A stretch of 64,000 nt of DNA from positions 98,111 to 162,110 of the forward strand of contig JAQCIK010000002.1 of assembly GCA_027592035.1 (NCBI GenBank), written 5' to 3'. Origin of the DNA: Casp-actino8 sp001510455 (GTDB lineage Bacteria; Actinomycetota; Acidimicrobiia; Acidimicrobiales; Ilumatobacteraceae). The notes beneath the pieces were generated by a model. That model searched no databases, was not told where the DNA came from, and was given only the letters and a program-made list of their open reading frames with translations. Positions within the stretch are counted from its first letter, which is position 1; each line of letters begins with the position of its first letter. Shown here piece by piece: positions 50,964 to 59,635 of this stretch. A program made the translations under genes and the position numbers.

Positions 50964-51791
50964 ATGAACGATTCCATCGGCATCTACCTGAACGACATCG
51001 GCAAGGTTCCCTTGCTGACCGCCGAAGACGAGCGTGTTCTGTCACGCGCCATCGAGAAGGGGCGTGAAGCCGCCGCTCGCAAGGCGTCCGGTGAACGGGG
51101 CGCCGCCATCAACCGTGACATCCGCGAAGCAGCCAAGGCCAAGGATCGGTTCATCCGAGCCAACCTCCGCCTGGTGGTGTCCATCGCTCGTCGCTATCCG
51201 CTCCCCCAGGGAATGGATCTCCTCGACCTCATTCAAGAGGGCAACCTCGGTCTCGAGCACGCCGTCGACAAGTTCGACTGGCGCCGCGGCTTCAAGTTCT
51301 CCACGTACGCAACGTTCTGGATCCGCCAGGCCATCGGTCGCGCACTCGATCAGAAGGCCAGCCTCATCCGTATCCCCGGAGATCGCTCGGCCAGCCTGCG
51401 CGCCGCTCTTCGTCAGGCGAGCGGAGACGGCGAGACCCTCGACATGGCCAACGCCGAACTGCACCGTCTCACCACACCGGTGTCGCTCGACAAGACGATC
51501 GGCGACGATGGCGATGCGACCCTCGGCGACCTCATGGCCAATGGCGATCCGACGCCGGAAGATCACATCATCGCTCAGGGCGAGACCGAGCAGCTGACCA
51601 AGTTGCTCGACACTCTCGACGCCCGGGCCCGTTATGCCGTCGAGGCCCGTTTCGGACTCATCGACGGAGAGCGCAAGAGTTTCCGAGAGGTCGGCGAGAA
51701 GTTGGGCGTCACCGCCGAAGCTGCTCGTCGCCTCGTGAGCCGGGCCGTGGCCGGCCTGAAAGAAGAGGCCGACGGCATCTTCGCCGCCTGA
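50964..51791 (+). CDS. RNA polymerase sigma-70 family factor (group 2-like)
   Basis: 275 residues: region 1.2 (IGIYLNDIGKVPLLTAEDE), region 2 with the core-binding and -10-melting helices (RFIRANLRLVVSIARRYP, LDLIQEGNLGLEHAVDKFDW, KFSTYATFWIRQAIGRAL), a shortened region 3 and region 4.2 helix-turn-helix (SFREVGEKLGVTAEAARRL). No region 1.1 is present, so it is likely an alternative sigma factor related to SigB/HrdB rather than the housekeeping one. Within 2.4 the WIRQ block suggests a standard -10. It has a long structured leader and a 12-bp terminator hairpin, so it is transcribed alone. Confidence 0.95.
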   Translation: MNDSIGIYLNDIGKVPLLTAEDERVLSRAIEKGREAAARKASGERGAAINRDIREAAKAKDRFIRANLRLVVSIARRYPLPQGMDLLDLIQEGNLGLEHAVDKFDWRRGFKFSTYATFWIRQAIGRALDQKASLIRIPGDRSASLRAALRQASGDGETLDMANAELHRLTTPVSLDKTIGDDGDATLGDLMANGDPTPEDHIIAQGETEQLTKLLDTLDARARYAVEARFGLIDGERKSFREVGEKLGVTAEAARRLVSRAVAGLKEEADGIFAA

Positions 51792-51820
51792 TCCTCACGC
51801 TCGATCACCCTTCGACGAAA

Positions 51821-51850
51821 ACGACCCGGTCCCTTTTCGGACCGGGTCGT
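51821..51850 (+). terminator. terminator of the sigma factor gene
   Basis: Perfect 12-bp stem ACGACCCGGTCC / GGACCGGGTCGT with loop CTTTTC, 29 bp after the stop. The following TAGTCT serves as the -10 box of the next gene rather than a T-run, so terminator and promoter adjoin. Confidence 0.85.
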
Positions 51851-51863
51851 TAGTCTTTCACGC

Positions 51864-53219
51864 ATGGCAAAAACGTGGTCTCCGTCGTCATGGCGCAGTT
51901 TTCCCGCCGTGCAACAGCCGGATTGGCCCGACGAGGGCGATCTCGACCGTGCTCTGAAGCAGATCACCTCCTATCCCCCGTTGGTGTTCGCCGGCGAGGC
52001 TCGTTCGTTGCAGGCCGCCCTGGCCCAGGTGTCAGCCGGCAATGCGTTCTTGTTGCAAGCCGGCGACTGCGCCGAAAGTTTCGAGGAGTTCTCGGCCAAC
52101 AACATTCGTGAGAAGTTGCGGGTGATCCTCCAGATGGCCGTCGTGCTGACCTACAGCCTCGGCGTTCCGACCGTGAAGGTCGGACGAATGGCCGGTCAGT
52201 TCGCCAAGCCACGCAGCAGCCCCACCGAAAAAGTGGGTGACCTCGAACTGGCCAGCTTCCGTGGCTACATCGTGAACGATCCGTCCCCCTCGGAGGCCGC
52301 TCGCATCCCCGATCCCGAACGACTCGTGCAGGCCTACCATCAGTCGGCCTCGACCTTGAATCTCGTGCGGGCATTCACCAAGGGTGGATTCGCCGATCTG
52401 TCGCGCGTGCACGCCTGGACTCAGGAATTCATCGGTTCGAGCCCGGAAGGTCAGCGCTACGACCAATTGGCATCCGAGATCGAGCGAGCGCTCCGATTCA
52501 TGCGGGCCTGCGGTATCGACACCGAGAACAACGCAGCTCTCCACGAAGTCGACGTCTTCACGAGTCACGAGGCTCTGATCCTCGGCTACGAGGAGGCCCT
52601 CACCCGTCAGGACTCGCTCACCGGCTCGTGGTACGACTGCTCGGCGCACATGCTCTGGATCGGCGAGCGCACCAGACAACTCGACGGCGCCCATGTCGAG
52701 TTCCTCCGAGGAGTCGGCAACCCCATCGGCTGCAAGATCGGCCCCACCACCGATGCCGACTTCGTTCTGGAGTTGTGCCAGGCCCTCAACCCCGCTCGGG
52801 TTCCGGGCCGACTCACGCTCATCAGTCGAATGGGAGCCGACAAGGTCGAGTCGTCTCTGCGTCCCTTGCTTCGGGCCGTCACCGACGCCGGACATCCGGT
52901 GGTGTGGGCGTGCGATCCGATGCATGCCAACACCTTCACGTCGACAAGCGGACACAAGACCCGTCACTTCGACGACATCATGCGTGAGATCGCCGGATTC
53001 GTGGCCGCCCACCGTGCCGAGGGAACATGGCCGGGTGGCATTCATGTCGAACTCACCGGTGACAACGTGACCGAGTGCCTCGGTGGTGCCGACGATCTTC
53101 AGGTAAGCGACCTCGTCGATCGTTATCAGACGGTCTGTGATCCGCGACTCAACGGCCGACAGGGTCTCGATCTGGCCTTCGCCGTCGCCGAACTCATTCG
53201 TACATCCGGTTTTGCCTGA
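51864..53219 (+). CDS. aroG: 3-deoxy-7-phosphoheptulonate synthase, class II
   Basis: 451 residues of the plant/mycobacterial class II DAHP synthase: FLLQAGDCAESFEEFSANNI, VGRMAGQFAKPRSSPTE (PEP binding), HEALILGYEEALTRQD, GCKIGPTTDADFVL, and WACDPMHANTFTSTSGHKTR with the metal-binding His/Asp. It condenses phosphoenolpyruvate and erythrose 4-phosphate in the first step of the shikimate pathway. ATG 51864 is 7 nt after TAGTCT (51851-51856), so the mRNA is leaderless. No other aromatic genes are adjacent. Confidence 0.97.
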   Translation: MAKTWSPSSWRSFPAVQQPDWPDEGDLDRALKQITSYPPLVFAGEARSLQAALAQVSAGNAFLLQAGDCAESFEEFSANNIREKLRVILQMAVVLTYSLGVPTVKVGRMAGQFAKPRSSPTEKVGDLELASFRGYIVNDPSPSEAARIPDPERLVQAYHQSASTLNLVRAFTKGGFADLSRVHAWTQEFIGSSPEGQRYDQLASEIERALRFMRACGIDTENNAALHEVDVFTSHEALILGYEEALTRQDSLTGSWYDCSAHMLWIGERTRQLDGAHVEFLRGVGNPIGCKIGPTTDADFVLELCQALNPARVPGRLTLISRMGADKVESSLRPLLRAVTDAGHPVVWACDPMHANTFTSTSGHKTRHFDDIMREIAGFVAAHRAEGTWPGGIHVELTGDNVTECLGGADDLQVSDLVDRYQTVCDPRLNGRQGLDLAFAVAELIRTSGFA

Positions 53220-54051
53220 GTCCGAACTGGTCACCCTGCTGCAGGCAGTCGATCACTGGCCGGTCGATCACGTCGCCGTCGCCGTGGTTCGGCCCGACGA
53301 AATCGTCGCCTCACGAGGTGATGTGAACCGAGTCTTCAAGTTGGCATCAGTGTCGAAGATGCTGTCGGCGTGGGCCGTATTGGTGGCCGTCGAGGAAGGG
53401 ACGGTGTCTCTCGACGACGAGGTCGGGCCACCCGGCGCGACCCTGCGCCACCTCTTGGCCCATGCCGCCGGATACGGCTTCGACACACCGGGTCCAATCA
53501 CTCGTCCGGCCCGTAACCGGATCTACTCCAATACCGGTATCGAAGTCGCAGCCGATCACGTGGCTGAGCGGGCTGGAATCGAATTCCCCACTTACCTCCG
53601 TGAGGCAGTCTTCCTTCCACTCGACATGACTCAGAGTGAACTGCACGGGTCAGCGGCCTACGCGGCCACCAGCACCGTGATCGATCTGTCCAAGTTCGCC
53701 CGCGAACTTCTCCGGCCGCGTCTCGTCTCGCCCGCCATGGCCAACGATGCGACGAGTGTTCAGTTCGGTGATCTGAACGGCGTGACGCCCGGTTTCGGGT
53801 CGTTCCGCCCCAATCCATGGGGACTCGGCCTCGAGATTCGCGGCCAGAAGAACCCGCACTGGACCGGCACGCTGAACTCACCTCGCACGTTCGGTCACTT
53901 CGGAGGAAGCGGCACGATGATGTGGGTCGATCCCACCATCGACACCTCGCTCATCGCCCTCACCAATCGACGATTCGAAACCTGGGCCGATATCGCCCGA
54001 GTCGAATGGCCGGCGCTCAGCGACGCAGTGATCGGTTGGTCACAGAGATGA
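53212..54051 (+). CDS. serine hydrolase (beta-lactamase/class C-type fold)
   Basis: 279 residues from TTG 53212, which overlaps the end of the DAHP synthase gene by 8 bp; no ATG or GTG is suitably placed. The penicillin-recognising fold shows SxxK as ASVSK (S46, K49), the tyrosine motif in RIYSNTG and HFGGSGTMMW as the third (KTG-like) element. There is no signal peptide, so it is predicted cytoplasmic. Possible activities are esterase, D-aminopeptidase or carboxypeptidase; antibiotic hydrolysis is not implied. Confidence 0.88.
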   Translation: MPESELVTLLQAVDHWPVDHVAVAVVRPDEIVASRGDVNRVFKLASVSKMLSAWAVLVAVEEGTVSLDDEVGPPGATLRHLLAHAAGYGFDTPGPITRPARNRIYSNTGIEVAADHVAERAGIEFPTYLREAVFLPLDMTQSELHGSAAYAATSTVIDLSKFARELLRPRLVSPAMANDATSVQFGDLNGVTPGFGSFRPNPWGLGLEIRGQKNPHWTGTLNSPRTFGHFGGSGTMMWVDPTIDTSLIALTNRRFETWADIARVEWPALSDAVIGWSQR

Positions 54052-54100
54052 ATCTGGTGGCACATGCCGGCGAAAGCCGAGACGAATGTGCCACCAGAAC
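54052..54100. repeat. dispersed hairpin repeat, copy C; convergent-gene terminator
   Basis: Perfect 13-bp inverted repeat TCTGGTGGCACAT (54053-54065) / ATGTGCCACCAGA (54086-54098), with an inner CGGC-GAAA-GCCG hairpin. It fills the gap between the convergent serine hydrolase and thiolase genes. Its ends ATCTGGTG and CACCAGAAC are the same as those of the repeats at 63251-63300 (copy B) and 20983-21032 (copy A), and the lengths are nearly equal (48-50 bp), although the interior differs. Confidence 0.75.
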
Positions 54101-54102
54101 CA

Positions 54103-55305
54103 CTAACTCAGACGTTCGATGATCATGGCGAGGCCTTGGCCTCCGCCCACGCACATCGTCTCGAGACCGTAGGTCTTGTCGGTCTCCTGCAAACCGTGAA
54201 TCAAGGTCGTCATGATGCGCGCACCGGTCATTCCGAAGGGGTGACCAAGGGCGATCGCACCACCGTGAACGTTCAACTTGTCCCAGGAGATTCCGAGGTG
54301 CTTGGCCGACGGGATCACCTGAGCCGCGAAGGCCTCGTTGATCTCGACGAGATCGATCTGGTCGATCGTCATTCCGGCTCGCTTCAGAGCCTGCCGACTG
54401 GCCTCGATCGGGCCGAGTCCCATGATCTCCGGGTTGAGAGCCGACACCCCACTCGACACGACGCGCGCCAAAGGCGTGAGACCGAGTGCCTTGGCCTTGG
54501 TGTCACTCATCACCATCACAGCAGCTGCACCGTCGTTGAGCGGACACGCGTTACCCGCTGTGATCTGACCGTCGGGACGGAACGCCGGCTTCAGCGACGA
54601 CAGACCTTCGAGTGTCGTCCCCTCACGCGGGCAGTCGTCAGCTGACACCACGGTTCCATCGGGAAGGGTGAGCGGGGTGATCTCGTCGGCGAAGAAACCG
54701 TTCTTCACGTTCTCGCTCGCCCGGTCCTGACTCAGCTTCGCGAACTGGTCCATCTCTTCACGGGTGACACCTTCGATCTCACGAACGTTCTCGGCCGTCT
54801 GTCCCATGGCGATGTAGGCATCAGGAAGACCACTCGGCGGTGTCCACGTGGGTTGACCGCCACCCGAGCGCACCTTGCTGCGCTCACCCGGCTCGGCGAA
54901 GATCGGGTTCGGAGCGGTGTCGCTCGCGCCGGATCCATAGCGGCTCACGGCCTCCACACCGGCGGCGATGAAGCAGTCGCCTTCACCGGCCTTGATCGCG
55001 TGAGCAGCCATGCGAATGGTCTGAAGCGACGACGAGCAATAGCGATTGACAACGACTCCCGGCGCCTCGGGGATGCCGGCGAGCAATGCCGTGATCCGCC
55101 CGAGGTTGAAACCGGCCTCACCGGCCGGCTGGCCGACCCCCATGATGAGGTCTTCGACATCGGACCCCTTCACCTGCGGGACCTTGTCCATCAGAGCGCG
55201 GACGATCTGAGCCGCCATGTCGTCGGTGCGCAACGACGTGAGCGAACCTTTGTGGGCACGTCCGATGGGACTGCGGGCGGTGGCGACGATCACTGCTTCG
55301 GGCAT
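54103..55305 (-). CDS. acetyl-CoA acetyltransferase (thiolase)
   Basis: 400 residues. Thiolase I/II fold with the nucleophilic Cys in VVNRYCSSSLQTI (about 90), the active-site GGAIALGHPFGMTGAR (His) and the final CVGGGQGLAMI (Cys). It interconverts acetyl-CoA and acetoacetyl-CoA or carries out the last step of beta-oxidation; the chain-length preference cannot be read. The ATG is preceded by GGAAAGGGA, and a TACAGT -10 box about 50 bp upstream fits a leader of ~40 nt. Confidence 0.94.
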   Translation of the reverse strand: MPEAVIVATARSPIGRAHKGSLTSLRTDDMAAQIVRALMDKVPQVKGSDVEDLIMGVGQPAGEAGFNLGRITALLAGIPEAPGVVVNRYCSSSLQTIRMAAHAIKAGEGDCFIAAGVEAVSRYGSGASDTAPNPIFAEPGERSKVRSGGGQPTWTPPSGLPDAYIAMGQTAENVREIEGVTREEMDQFAKLSQDRASENVKNGFFADEITPLTLPDGTVVSADDCPREGTTLEGLSSLKPAFRPDGQITAGNACPLNDGAAAVMVMSDTKAKALGLTPLARVVSSGVSALNPEIMGLGPIEASRQALKRAGMTIDQIDLVEINEAFAAQVIPSAKHLGISWDKLNVHGGAIALGHPFGMTGARIMTTLIHGLQETDKTYGLETMCVGGGQGLAMIIERLS

Positions 55306-55370
55306 GACATTCCCTTTCCGTTCCCCTCAGGGGTCGACTTCTGTCAGTGCGACTGTAGTCAAACGGTCCC

Positions 55371-55976
55371 TCACCGCCCGGGGTCGACCCGGAGGTGATG
55401 GGTCTCGTTGAACGAGGTCAGTGCCACCCCGGCCCGTGACACCGACAATCGAGTCACCGCTGCCGTGTCGAGCCGCATTCGCCAACTACTCGACGAATCG
55501 GTGCCGAGAGCCCAGGCGATGGCGGCCTTGATCGGCGACACGTGACTCACCACGACCACTCGTCGATCGAGAGCGATCTCCCGCAATTCGTCACAGGCCG
55601 CCTCCACGCGCTCGGCGACCTCGACCAATGACTCCCCTCCCTCGGGGGCGAACGACGGATCCGTTCGCCATGTGGTCCAGATCTCCGGTGCGACATCACC
55701 TTGAGGCAATCCGTCGAACACTCCGTACGACATCTCGACCCAACGATCGTCGATCTCGACGGCACGCCCGAGACATTCGGCGGTGACACGAGCACGAACG
55801 AGCGGACTGCTCACCACGAGCGTGTCGTCATCGATCGACGGCGTCAGCAGTCGCGCCACACGCTCGGCCTGCTCGTGACCCACGGCGTCGAGAGGCTCGT
55901 CGACTCGACCCTGGAGACGACCGGCCGCGTTGAGGGCCGTTCGACCGTGACGCACGAGGAGAATTTCACCCGCCAT
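55371..55976 (-). CDS. histidine phosphatase family protein
   Basis: 201 residues with the phosphoglycerate-mutase-like catalytic motif LLVRHGRTALNAAGRLQG at the N-terminus, Arg and Glu contacts in SSPLVRARVTAE and YGVFDGLPQGD, and the second His in VVVVSHVSPIKAA. Such proteins remove phosphate from small metabolites; the substrate is not predictable. It starts 3 bp after the membrane protein gene upstream, within a run of minus-strand genes. Confidence 0.92.
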   Translation of the reverse strand: MAGEILLVRHGRTALNAAGRLQGRVDEPLDAVGHEQAERVARLLTPSIDDDTLVVSSPLVRARVTAECLGRAVEIDDRWVEMSYGVFDGLPQGDVAPEIWTTWRTDPSFAPEGGESLVEVAERVEAACDELREIALDRRVVVVSHVSPIKAAIAWALGTDSSSSWRMRLDTAAVTRLSVSRAGVALTSFNETHHLRVDPGR

Positions 55977-55979
55977 GTT

Positions 55980-56507
55980 TCAGACCTCTTCCAGAACTCC
56001 GTCGGCGACGAAGCGACGACGACGTGCCGCGTCGGCCAATCCGAAGCGCTTCCACACGATCACGCAGAGGACAAGGCCCACGATTTCGAGGAAGACGTTC
56101 GTCCAACCACGCTCGACCACCGGAAGTCGAGCCCCGTCGAATGACGTTCCGGTGACCGGCCACCAGAACGAACCCGTATCGGTGAAGGCGAAGTCGACGA
56201 TCAGATGAACGAATGCCCCGATCGGTAGCGCGAGTAGGCGACGCCGAACGGGACGACGTCCGGTGGTACCGAGCATCACGATCACGAGCACACCGACGAT
56301 CGTCACGACGGAGTGGAAAGCTCGAGCCCCTCCCCAGATGCCGTCGATCACGTCGGGGGCGAGCACGCCGACGATCAACAAGCGATAGTCGAATCGTGGA
56401 TCGCGAAAAACCGACCACACTCCGAGAACTGCGGTGCCGACGAACCAGAAGAGCACGGGATCACCGTACGAGGATGCGAGCACAATGCGGACATTCGGGT
56501 ACCGCAT
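55980..56507 (-). CDS. integral membrane protein, YdjM/DUF457-like (metal-dependent hydrolase type)
   Basis: About 175 residues with four to five hydrophobic helices (VLFWFVGTAVLGVWSVF, LLIVGVLAPDVIDGIWG, SVVTIVGVLVIVMLG, LALPIGAFVHLIVDFAF, TNVFLEIVGLVLCVIVW). The APDVID and AFVHLIVDFAF blocks, with Asp and His in or near membrane helices, resemble the YdjM/LexA-regulated membrane 'metal-dependent hydrolase' group. The start is uncertain: ATG 56507 or GTG 56492, both inside the end of the zinc-ribbon gene, suggesting coupled translation. Activity unknown. Confidence 0.7.
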   Translation of the reverse strand: MRYPNVRIVLASSYGDPVLFWFVGTAVLGVWSVFRDPRFDYRLLIVGVLAPDVIDGIWGGARAFHSVVTIVGVLVIVMLGTTGRRPVRRRLLALPIGAFVHLIVDFAFTDTGSFWWPVTGTSFDGARLPVVERGWTNVFLEIVGLVLCVIVWKRFGLADAARRRRFVADGVLEEV

Positions 56508-57165
56508 CGTCGGGCAATCTTTTGATCGCGTCGGTTTCGGCCACCGAGAGCTCCATGTGACAAGCGGTGCACGATCCGTGGACGATCGTCGCCACGGCAA
56601 TTCCTCCGAAAGCCGAACGACGTCGCTCGTATTCGGCGAGCGCCGACGGCTCGAGTGATTCGGCCGCGGCCGATCTTTCGGCTCTGACCTCGCCGAGGGC
56701 TCGATCGGCCGTTTCCTCGGCTTCCTCGGCTCGCCGGGCAGCCGAGTCGGCTACTTCTCGAGTCCGCACGAGAGTCGTCTCGATCTGGGCCAGCTCGTCG
56801 TCGGCGGCCGATGACGCTTCGAGAAGTTCGAGTCCGCGATCATCGAGTTCGTTGCGCCGAGCGGCCAAGACCTGCATCTCGTGCTGAATGGCTTCGGCCT
56901 CTCGCGGCGACAGGATCGTCTTCAACTGCTTGTCGAGGCGCTCGCGGCTGTGCCCGATGTCGGCGGACTCGGCTTCGATGCGATCGAGTTCGAGCTGAGC
57001 CCCCTGCTGCAACTCCACGACCCGTCGACGCTCATCGACGAGCGCGGTCACCTCGGCGTCGGCCGCCCGAGCTTCCAATCGTGCCGGGAGTCGATCGCGT
57101 GCGTGCAGCGCCTGTTCGATCGCCGTGTCGAGTTCTTGCAGGGCGAGCAGTGCGGGCAGATCCAC
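56461..57165 (-). CDS. zinc ribbon domain coiled-coil protein (CdsZ/CT398-like)
   Basis: 234 residues. A long antiparallel coiled coil spans about 5-190 (e.g. LVDERRRVVELQQGAQLELD). The C-terminal zinc ribbon has two Cys pairs, CTACHMELS and CPHCARIL. This is the widespread C4-type zinc-ribbon family (PF02591), represented by chlamydial CT398/CdsZ and actinobacterial relatives; it probably acts as a nucleic-acid-binding or scaffold protein. It starts 29 bp downstream of the PBP gene in the same direction and overlaps the next gene. Confidence 0.9.
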   Translation of the reverse strand: MDLPALLALQELDTAIEQALHARDRLPARLEARAADAEVTALVDERRRVVELQQGAQLELDRIEAESADIGHSRERLDKQLKTILSPREAEAIQHEMQVLAARRNELDDRGLELLEASSAADDELAQIETTLVRTREVADSAARRAEEAEETADRALGEVRAERSAAAESLEPSALAEYERRRSAFGGIAVATIVHGSCTACHMELSVAETDAIKRLPDDAVPECPHCARILVR

Positions 57166-57194
57166 CTTCGAACCTTAGCCACCGAGTTCGACGG

Positions 57195-59576
57195 TCAGCC
57201 CGGGGGTGCAGTCGGGGCCGTGGCGCACCGTTCGACGTCGAACTGATTGATCACGAGAGTCGGAACCGGCCACCTGGGATCGACGACTCCACGCGGAATG
57301 GTCGTGCTGAAATCGAAGACCTGCTCCCCCGGAGCGAGGGTCGTCGACGTCGTGGTCGTGCTGGTGGAGGTCGTGGTGGTGCTGGTCGTCGTCGTGCTCG
57401 TGGTCGTGGTCGACGACGTCGGAACTGTCTCCCCTGTTTCGGGATCGGTCACCGGAGGCACCGATGCCGGAGCCGTCGTCACGACCGGAACCGTCGTGGT
57501 CGTCGTCGTGGTGGTCGCAACCGGACAATCCACTTCGGGCAGGAACAGTCGCATGGCTTCACGCGGATTGGGAGGCGCCGGTGCGAACAATCCGGGAGGA
57601 ACGTCCGCCAACGCCGCGTCCATCGTGGCCTTCCAGATGGCGGCCGGGAAGGTGCTTCCCTGGACCCGATTCACTCCCGCCGCCACGAACTCCGGGATGT
57701 TCTGCATCGGGAAATAGAGATCGGGATGACCGACCCACACCGTCGTCACCAATTCGGGGGTGTAACCGACGAACCAGGCATTGGTGTTGTTGTCCTGAGT
57801 TCCGGTCTTACCGGCCGATGTACGCCCATCGAGGGCACTGCGTCGCGCCGTTCCTGACTTCATGACCCCTTCGAGGATCGACGTGGTTCGAGCCGCACCC
57901 TCGGGTGACATCACGAGTTCACCCGTCGACTCGTGGCGGTAGAGCGTTCCGCTCGGCCCCTCGATTCGTTCGATGAAATAGGGCTCGTGATGGACTCCCC
58001 CATTCGCCAGCGTCTGCGCACCCGAGGCCATGTCGAGAGCACTCAACTCGTTGGCACCGGTTGCGAAACTCGCGTACGGGCGGATCGGCTCACGCTCGAG
58101 AACACTCTGACCGGCGTAGAGGTAAGGATTCTTGGCGAGTCGGTACGTCGTGTCGACGACTCGGTCGAGTCCGAGCATGAGCGACAACCGGGCGTAGGCG
58201 CAGTTGATCGAGAACCATGTCATCTCTTCGACCGGGCCGAGCGCTCGACTCACTCCGGACTCGATGACGAAGGGATTGCGCGGGTCGTCGGGATTGGGAA
58301 GGACGCACGGGCGAACTCCGTCGAGTAGGTCGTCGTTCTGAACACCGGCCTCCATGGCCGCAGCGAGGATGAAGATCTTGATACTCGAGCCGGTCTGACG
58401 GGTCGACAAAGCGAGATTGACCTCGTTACGACCACCTTCGAAGGGTCGGCCGCCCACCATGGCGCGCACGGCACCCGTTTTCGCGTCGAGAGTCACGACG
58501 GCGGCCTCGATACCGGCTGCATTGGCCGGCAACTGCGTGGCCTTCGCGTATTCGGCAGCGATCTGCACATCGGGATCGAGGGTCGTGTACACCTTCAACC
58601 CGCCGCGGAACAGGCGGTAGTACCGCTCCTCGTAGGTGTCACCGAGGATGTCACTACGGTTGAGAAGGTACGACTTGACCTCCTCGCTGAAGTGAGTGCG
58701 AGCAATGGTCTGCTCGGGTCGCGATTGAACGAGTTCGGGTATCTGCCAACTTCCCTCGCATCGCTCGTCCAGCTCTCGCTGGGCGAGCGGCGTGTCGGCT
58801 TCTCGCGGTGACAAACATTCGACCACCGCAGCAGCCTCATCATCGGTCATCATTTCTTCGGCCACCACCGCATCGAGCACCTCGACGAAACGGCGACGAC
58901 TCGGCTCCGGGCGTCGGATCGGGTCGTAACTCGACGGCGCCTGAATCATTCCGGCGAGGAACGTGCCCTCCAACAGCGAGAGATCCTCCACCGACTTCCC
59001 GAAGTACACCTCAGCGGCGGCTTGGATTCCGTAGGAGTTGTTTCCGAAATAGATGGTGTTGAGGTAGCGCTCGAGGATCTCTTCCTTGGTCCGCTCCTTC
59101 TCGAGACGAAGGGCGTAGATGATCTGAAGAAGTTTGTAGCGCCCGTCGCGTTCGAGTCCAGCGAGGAAGTCGACCTTCACGACCTGTTGAGTGATCGTGG
59201 ATGCGCCTTGGCGAGCGCCACCCTCGAAGTTCGACAACGAGGCGCGGAACAGGCTGCGCACATTGACTCCCTTGTGCCGATAGAACTCACGGTCCTCGAC
59301 GGCCAGCACTGCGGCGATGACGTCGTCGGGGATCTGGTCGATCGATACCGGCTGAGAATTCTCCAACTCGTAGATCGCGATCTCGTTGCCATTGCGGTCG
59401 TAGACGTAAGAGCGCTGGGCGATGTCTTCGACCGGTGGAAGACCCACCGGCACTTCGTCGTGAGCATTGGCCAACTGCCACAAACGGGGCGACACGCCCA
59501 CCACGACGGCGGTCAGGAGCAGCGCCCCGGCCATGACCAACAAGGCCACACGAATCGTCCAACTCACCACACGCAC
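57195..59576 (-). CDS. ponA: class A penicillin-binding protein (transglycosylase/transpeptidase)
   Basis: 793 residues. An N-terminal membrane helix (VALLVMAGALLLTAVVVGV) precedes a GT51 glycosyltransferase domain at about 60-240 (VLAVEDREFYRHKGVN, QGASTITQQ, YLNTIYFGNNSYGIQAAAE) and a transpeptidase domain with SxxK in TGSSIKIF, SxN in FSINCAYAR and KTGT in SAGKTGTQDNN. A ~60-residue Thr/Ser low-complexity tract (57340-57420, mostly ACC/ACG codons) and a short folded tail end the protein. It polymerises and cross-links peptidoglycan outside the membrane. The start is GTG 59576, nine bases after TACGGT. Confidence 0.96.
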   Translation of the reverse strand: MRVVSWTIRVALLVMAGALLLTAVVVGVSPRLWQLANAHDEVPVGLPPVEDIAQRSYVYDRNGNEIAIYELENSQPVSIDQIPDDVIAAVLAVEDREFYRHKGVNVRSLFRASLSNFEGGARQGASTITQQVVKVDFLAGLERDGRYKLLQIIYALRLEKERTKEEILERYLNTIYFGNNSYGIQAAAEVYFGKSVEDLSLLEGTFLAGMIQAPSSYDPIRRPEPSRRRFVEVLDAVVAEEMMTDDEAAAVVECLSPREADTPLAQRELDERCEGSWQIPELVQSRPEQTIARTHFSEEVKSYLLNRSDILGDTYEERYYRLFRGGLKVYTTLDPDVQIAAEYAKATQLPANAAGIEAAVVTLDAKTGAVRAMVGGRPFEGGRNEVNLALSTRQTGSSIKIFILAAAMEAGVQNDDLLDGVRPCVLPNPDDPRNPFVIESGVSRALGPVEEMTWFSINCAYARLSLMLGLDRVVDTTYRLAKNPYLYAGQSVLEREPIRPYASFATGANELSALDMASGAQTLANGGVHHEPYFIERIEGPSGTLYRHESTGELVMSPEGAARTTSILEGVMKSGTARRSALDGRTSAGKTGTQDNNTNAWFVGYTPELVTTVWVGHPDLYFPMQNIPEFVAAGVNRVQGSTFPAAIWKATMDAALADVPPGLFAPAPPNPREAMRLFLPEVDCPVATTTTTTTTVPVVTTAPASVPPVTDPETGETVPTSSTTTTSTTTTSTTTTSTSTTTTSTTLAPGEQVFDFSTTIPRGVVDPRWPVPTLVINQFDVERCATAPTAPPG

Positions 59577-59635
59577 GGTGATCCAACCGTACCGGTCGGT
59601 TCGTCACCGAACCGGTCACCCGTTAGCGTCGGGTC

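Noticed and set aside
57340..57420. Minisatellite or CRISPR-like repeat
   Set aside because: It is a Thr/Ser codon tract inside the PBP gene with no spacer structure; no CRISPR array is seen anywhere in the window.
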